From positions 1 to 14,144 of the forward strand of contig DGVM01000200.1 in assembly GCA_002395925.1 (NCBI GenBank): DNA of 14,144 nucleotides. Direction: 5' to 3'. A model generated the notes under the pieces. That model was not told the origin of the DNA, made no database searches, and saw only the letters and a list, made by a program, of their open reading frames with translations. The stretch is from Bacteroidales bacterium UBA4284 (GTDB lineage: Bacteria > Bacteroidota > Bacteroidia > Bacteroidales > UBA932). Positions 12,508 through 14,144 of this stretch are shown here, one piece after another (position 1 is the stretch's first letter; each line of letters opens with the position of its first letter). A program made the translations under genes and the position numbers.

Positions 12508-14144
12508 TCCCATGGTCTCCTTTGCGCTTGACGTAGCCAAGGGTGCTGCCTATGGCCTGGGTTTCAAACGAGTGGGGGAATTCCACGTCCGGGAGTCCTT
12601 CGGCCCCAAGGAAGGTCCAGACCGGGGAGGCGGCCTTCAGGGAGAGAAACTCACCCCGGGCGTCGAACCAGGGATTGTTGAAGCCTTCCACAAGAAGCGG
12701 GCGCGGTGCTATGCATGCAAGGAGCATGTGCTGGTCGAAGGGCATGGTCTTCCTTTCCTTCTCCGCATACTTTGCGAATTCACTGCACCACCAGTAGCCG
12801 AAGTGTTCCACCTCGGATGAAACGTATTCACCGAAGTTGCGCTTGGAAAGCGGTACCCCTCCGCCGCCTGTCTGGTTAAGGGCTACCACGGCAAAGCGCC
12901 TGTCAAAAGCGCCTGCAAGAAGGGCGGCCTTGCCAAGGCGGGAAGAACCGGTGAGAAGCACCCTGGAGGCATCTATGGCAGGGTCCTTTTCCAGCATGTC
13001 CATGCCGCGGCAAAGAGCCCAGGCCCAAGCCATGAGCGAACCTGTCGTGCAGTCCGGATCCCACAACTCATATATATTGGTACGGGCAATGCGAAGCTGC
13101 TCTGAAGGGTCCTGTAAATCTTCCGGATCAGGGGAAACGTCCTCATAGCAGGCTGTGACGTAGGTGTACCCGCGTGAGAGGATGTCTTTAATGGGAACAG
13201 GGAAGCGTTTCTGGGTATAGATGGAATCGTTCCCGTAGTAATTGAGGGAAATCACCGCCGGAGATGGCTCTTTGGCATGTACGGGATACAGGACCAGCCA
13301 GTCTATGTGTGGGTCGGAGCCGTCTTCGCGGAAGGTCATCCTTACGCGGCGTCTTATTGCATAGTCCTCCTGCGGGGTGTTCTCTTCCGTTGTTTCAAGG
13401 TATACGGGGATGGCCGGAGGCATGGTGCCGTACATCTGGCTCTGGAACAGCTCCAGTATGTCCGAGCGGCGTTTTTCCCACTGGGCAGCCGTCTCCACCT
13501 TTGTGCTGTCCGGGAATATGAGGGGGTCCGGGAGGGTGTAGGGTTTTACCTTGTCTTCGTCTTTGTTGTACTTCCAGTTGAGTTTGTTGTCCCTTAGGTT
13601 TAGGCCACTTATGGCAAACTGCTCCGGAGCTTCCTCAATGTTACGCCTGCGCCTGCACTTGAGCGTGCATTTCTGGATGTCTATATTTTCCGCAAAGGAC
13701 ATGGGGATGTCTTTGCGGTCCTTGAGGTCGAAATACTGTTTCCAGGGCTTGACATAAACGATGTTCCAGACATCGCCCTTTACCCCTTCTATGAGGATGT
13801 CGGAGTACTTCTGGGGTGTGTCAGGACGCATTTTGAGCCAGAGGAGCTTCTCCGCGTCCGTGACTTTGGAGTTCCGGAGAATGACATTCTTTGCGCCTAT
13901 GCATTCGCTCCCTAAAACAAGGACTCCAGGGCCGTGGCCAAAGCTGCAGTCTTCCACAAGGATATTGGCATTGGTGCCGTTGTCCGGGTCTTTGTCTGCC
14001 CAGGGGCCTTTTCCGCCTTTTACGGCAATGTGGTCGTCCCCGGTTGCTATTGTGCAGGATACAATGTGGACGTCCCGGCAGGCGTCAAGGTCTATGCCGT
14101 CGGAGCACGGGGCCTTGATAGGCTCTATTGGAGCATGGATGTTG
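12368..14144 (-). CDS. GH28 polygalacturonase-like / CE15-like esterase fusion (5' partial)
   Basis: A two-domain enzyme running off the right edge. A GTG at 13957 is not the start, because the frame stays open to 14143. The N-terminal part is GH28: SDGID (14090-14104), GDDHIAVKGG (around 14036), GHGPGVLVLGSE (GHG His codon 13934-13936) and LKMRP in place of the RIK motif, so all catalytic positions seem present. From about 13540 an alpha/beta-hydrolase follows: AAQWEKRRSDILELF, YYGND, then GSSRLGK with nucleophile Ser at 12941-12943 and GDHG with His at 12512-12514. This pattern fits CE15 glucuronoyl-esterase-like proteins. The related uronate methylesterase family CE19 is an alternative. 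The acid expected after the nucleophile strand is missing (NQTGGGG); Asp at 12662-12664 in NNPWFDARGE may serve instead. About 29 residues after DFADRWL look unlike the family's usual end. It converges on the plus-strand GH28 gene. Confidence 0.85.
   Translation of the reverse strand, partial: NIHAPIEPIKAPCSDGIDLDACRDVHIVSCTIATGDDHIAVKGGKGPWADKDPDNGTNANILVEDCSFGHGPGVLVLGSECIGAKNVILRNSKVTDAEKLLWLKMRPDTPQKYSDILIEGVKGDVWNIVYVKPWKQYFDLKDRKDIPMSFAENIDIQKCTLKCRRRRNIEEAPEQFAISGLNLRDNKLNWKYNKDEDKVKPYTLPDPLIFPDSTKVETAAQWEKRRSDILELFQSQMYGTMPPAIPVYLETTEENTPQEDYAIRRRVRMTFREDGSDPHIDWLVLYPVHAKEPSPAVISLNYYGNDSIYTQKRFPVPIKDILSRGYTYVTACYEDVSPDPEDLQDPSEQLRIARTNIYELWDPDCTTGSLMAWAWALCRGMDMLEKDPAIDASRVLLTGSSRLGKAALLAGAFDRRFAVVALNQTGGGGVPLSKRNFGEYVSSEVEHFGYWWCSEFAKYAEKERKTMPFDQHMLLACIAPRPLLVEGFNNPWFDARGEFLSLKAASPVWTFLGAEGLPDVEFPHSFETQAIGSTLGYVKRKGDHGIMDIDWKWMMDFADRWLLVTGSRTDALEDSALEASAWRCVPASGHS

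Noticed and set aside
12512..12820. Plus-strand ORF of 102 codons opposite the esterase
   Set aside because: It is a shadow of the minus-strand esterase domain, which carries recognisable catalytic motifs across the same bases.

Overview
The window looks like a GC-rich (roughly 55-60% by eye) piece of a Bacteroidales genome from a gut or rumen-type glycan degrader. The signs are short lipoprotein signal peptides ending in Cys, a fimbrillin-like N-terminal domain, GLUG-type repeats, Bacteroidetes-style calcineurin phosphoesterases with their N- and C-terminal companion domains, pectin-directed GH28 enzymes, and a TAnnTTTG promoter element. An Alistipes- or Cryptobacteroides-like source would fit the GC content, but this is inference. 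No tRNA, rRNA, CRISPR array, transposase or SusC/SusD pair is visible.

Layout: (1) positions 3-4373, plus strand, 5'-truncated: a very large exported protein joining a calcineurin-like metallophosphoesterase, two Fn3 plus jelly-roll modules and a C-terminal SGNH/GDSL hydrolase. (2) 4396-4539: a 47-residue small ORF tucked between two large genes. (3) 4553-9325: a 1590-residue lipoprotein with a fimbrillin-like domain, a third copy of the Fn3 plus jelly-roll module and about 22 GLUG-like repeats. (4) 9332-10918: a lipoprotein with a right-handed beta-helix fold and no assigned activity. (5) 10955-12322: an exported GH28-family protein behind a plausible Bacteroidetes promoter. (6) 12319: a start codon overlapping the GH28 stop by ATGA, with a signal-peptide-like N-terminus, that collapses within about 15-20 codons. 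(7) 12368-14144, minus strand, 5'-truncated at the right edge: a GH28-CE15-like esterase fusion.

Genes 1-4 are packed with 22, 13 and 6 bp gaps and are probably one transcript. Shared modules suggest that proteins 1 and 3 bind the same ligand or assemble on the same surface. The right half (beta-helix protein, GH28, GH28-CE15-like esterase) points to uronic-acid-rich plant polysaccharide (pectin or glucuronoyl-ester-linked hemicellulose). The left half adds a phosphoesterase, an SGNH esterase candidate and a large adhesin-like lipoprotein.

Most worth attention: the small ORF at 4396, the module repeated three times across two neighbouring genes, the phosphoesterase-SGNH fusion, the GH28-esterase fusion, the GH28 paralogue without the usual GHG histidine, and the broken gene start at 12319, which marks either a rearrangement or an assembly join.
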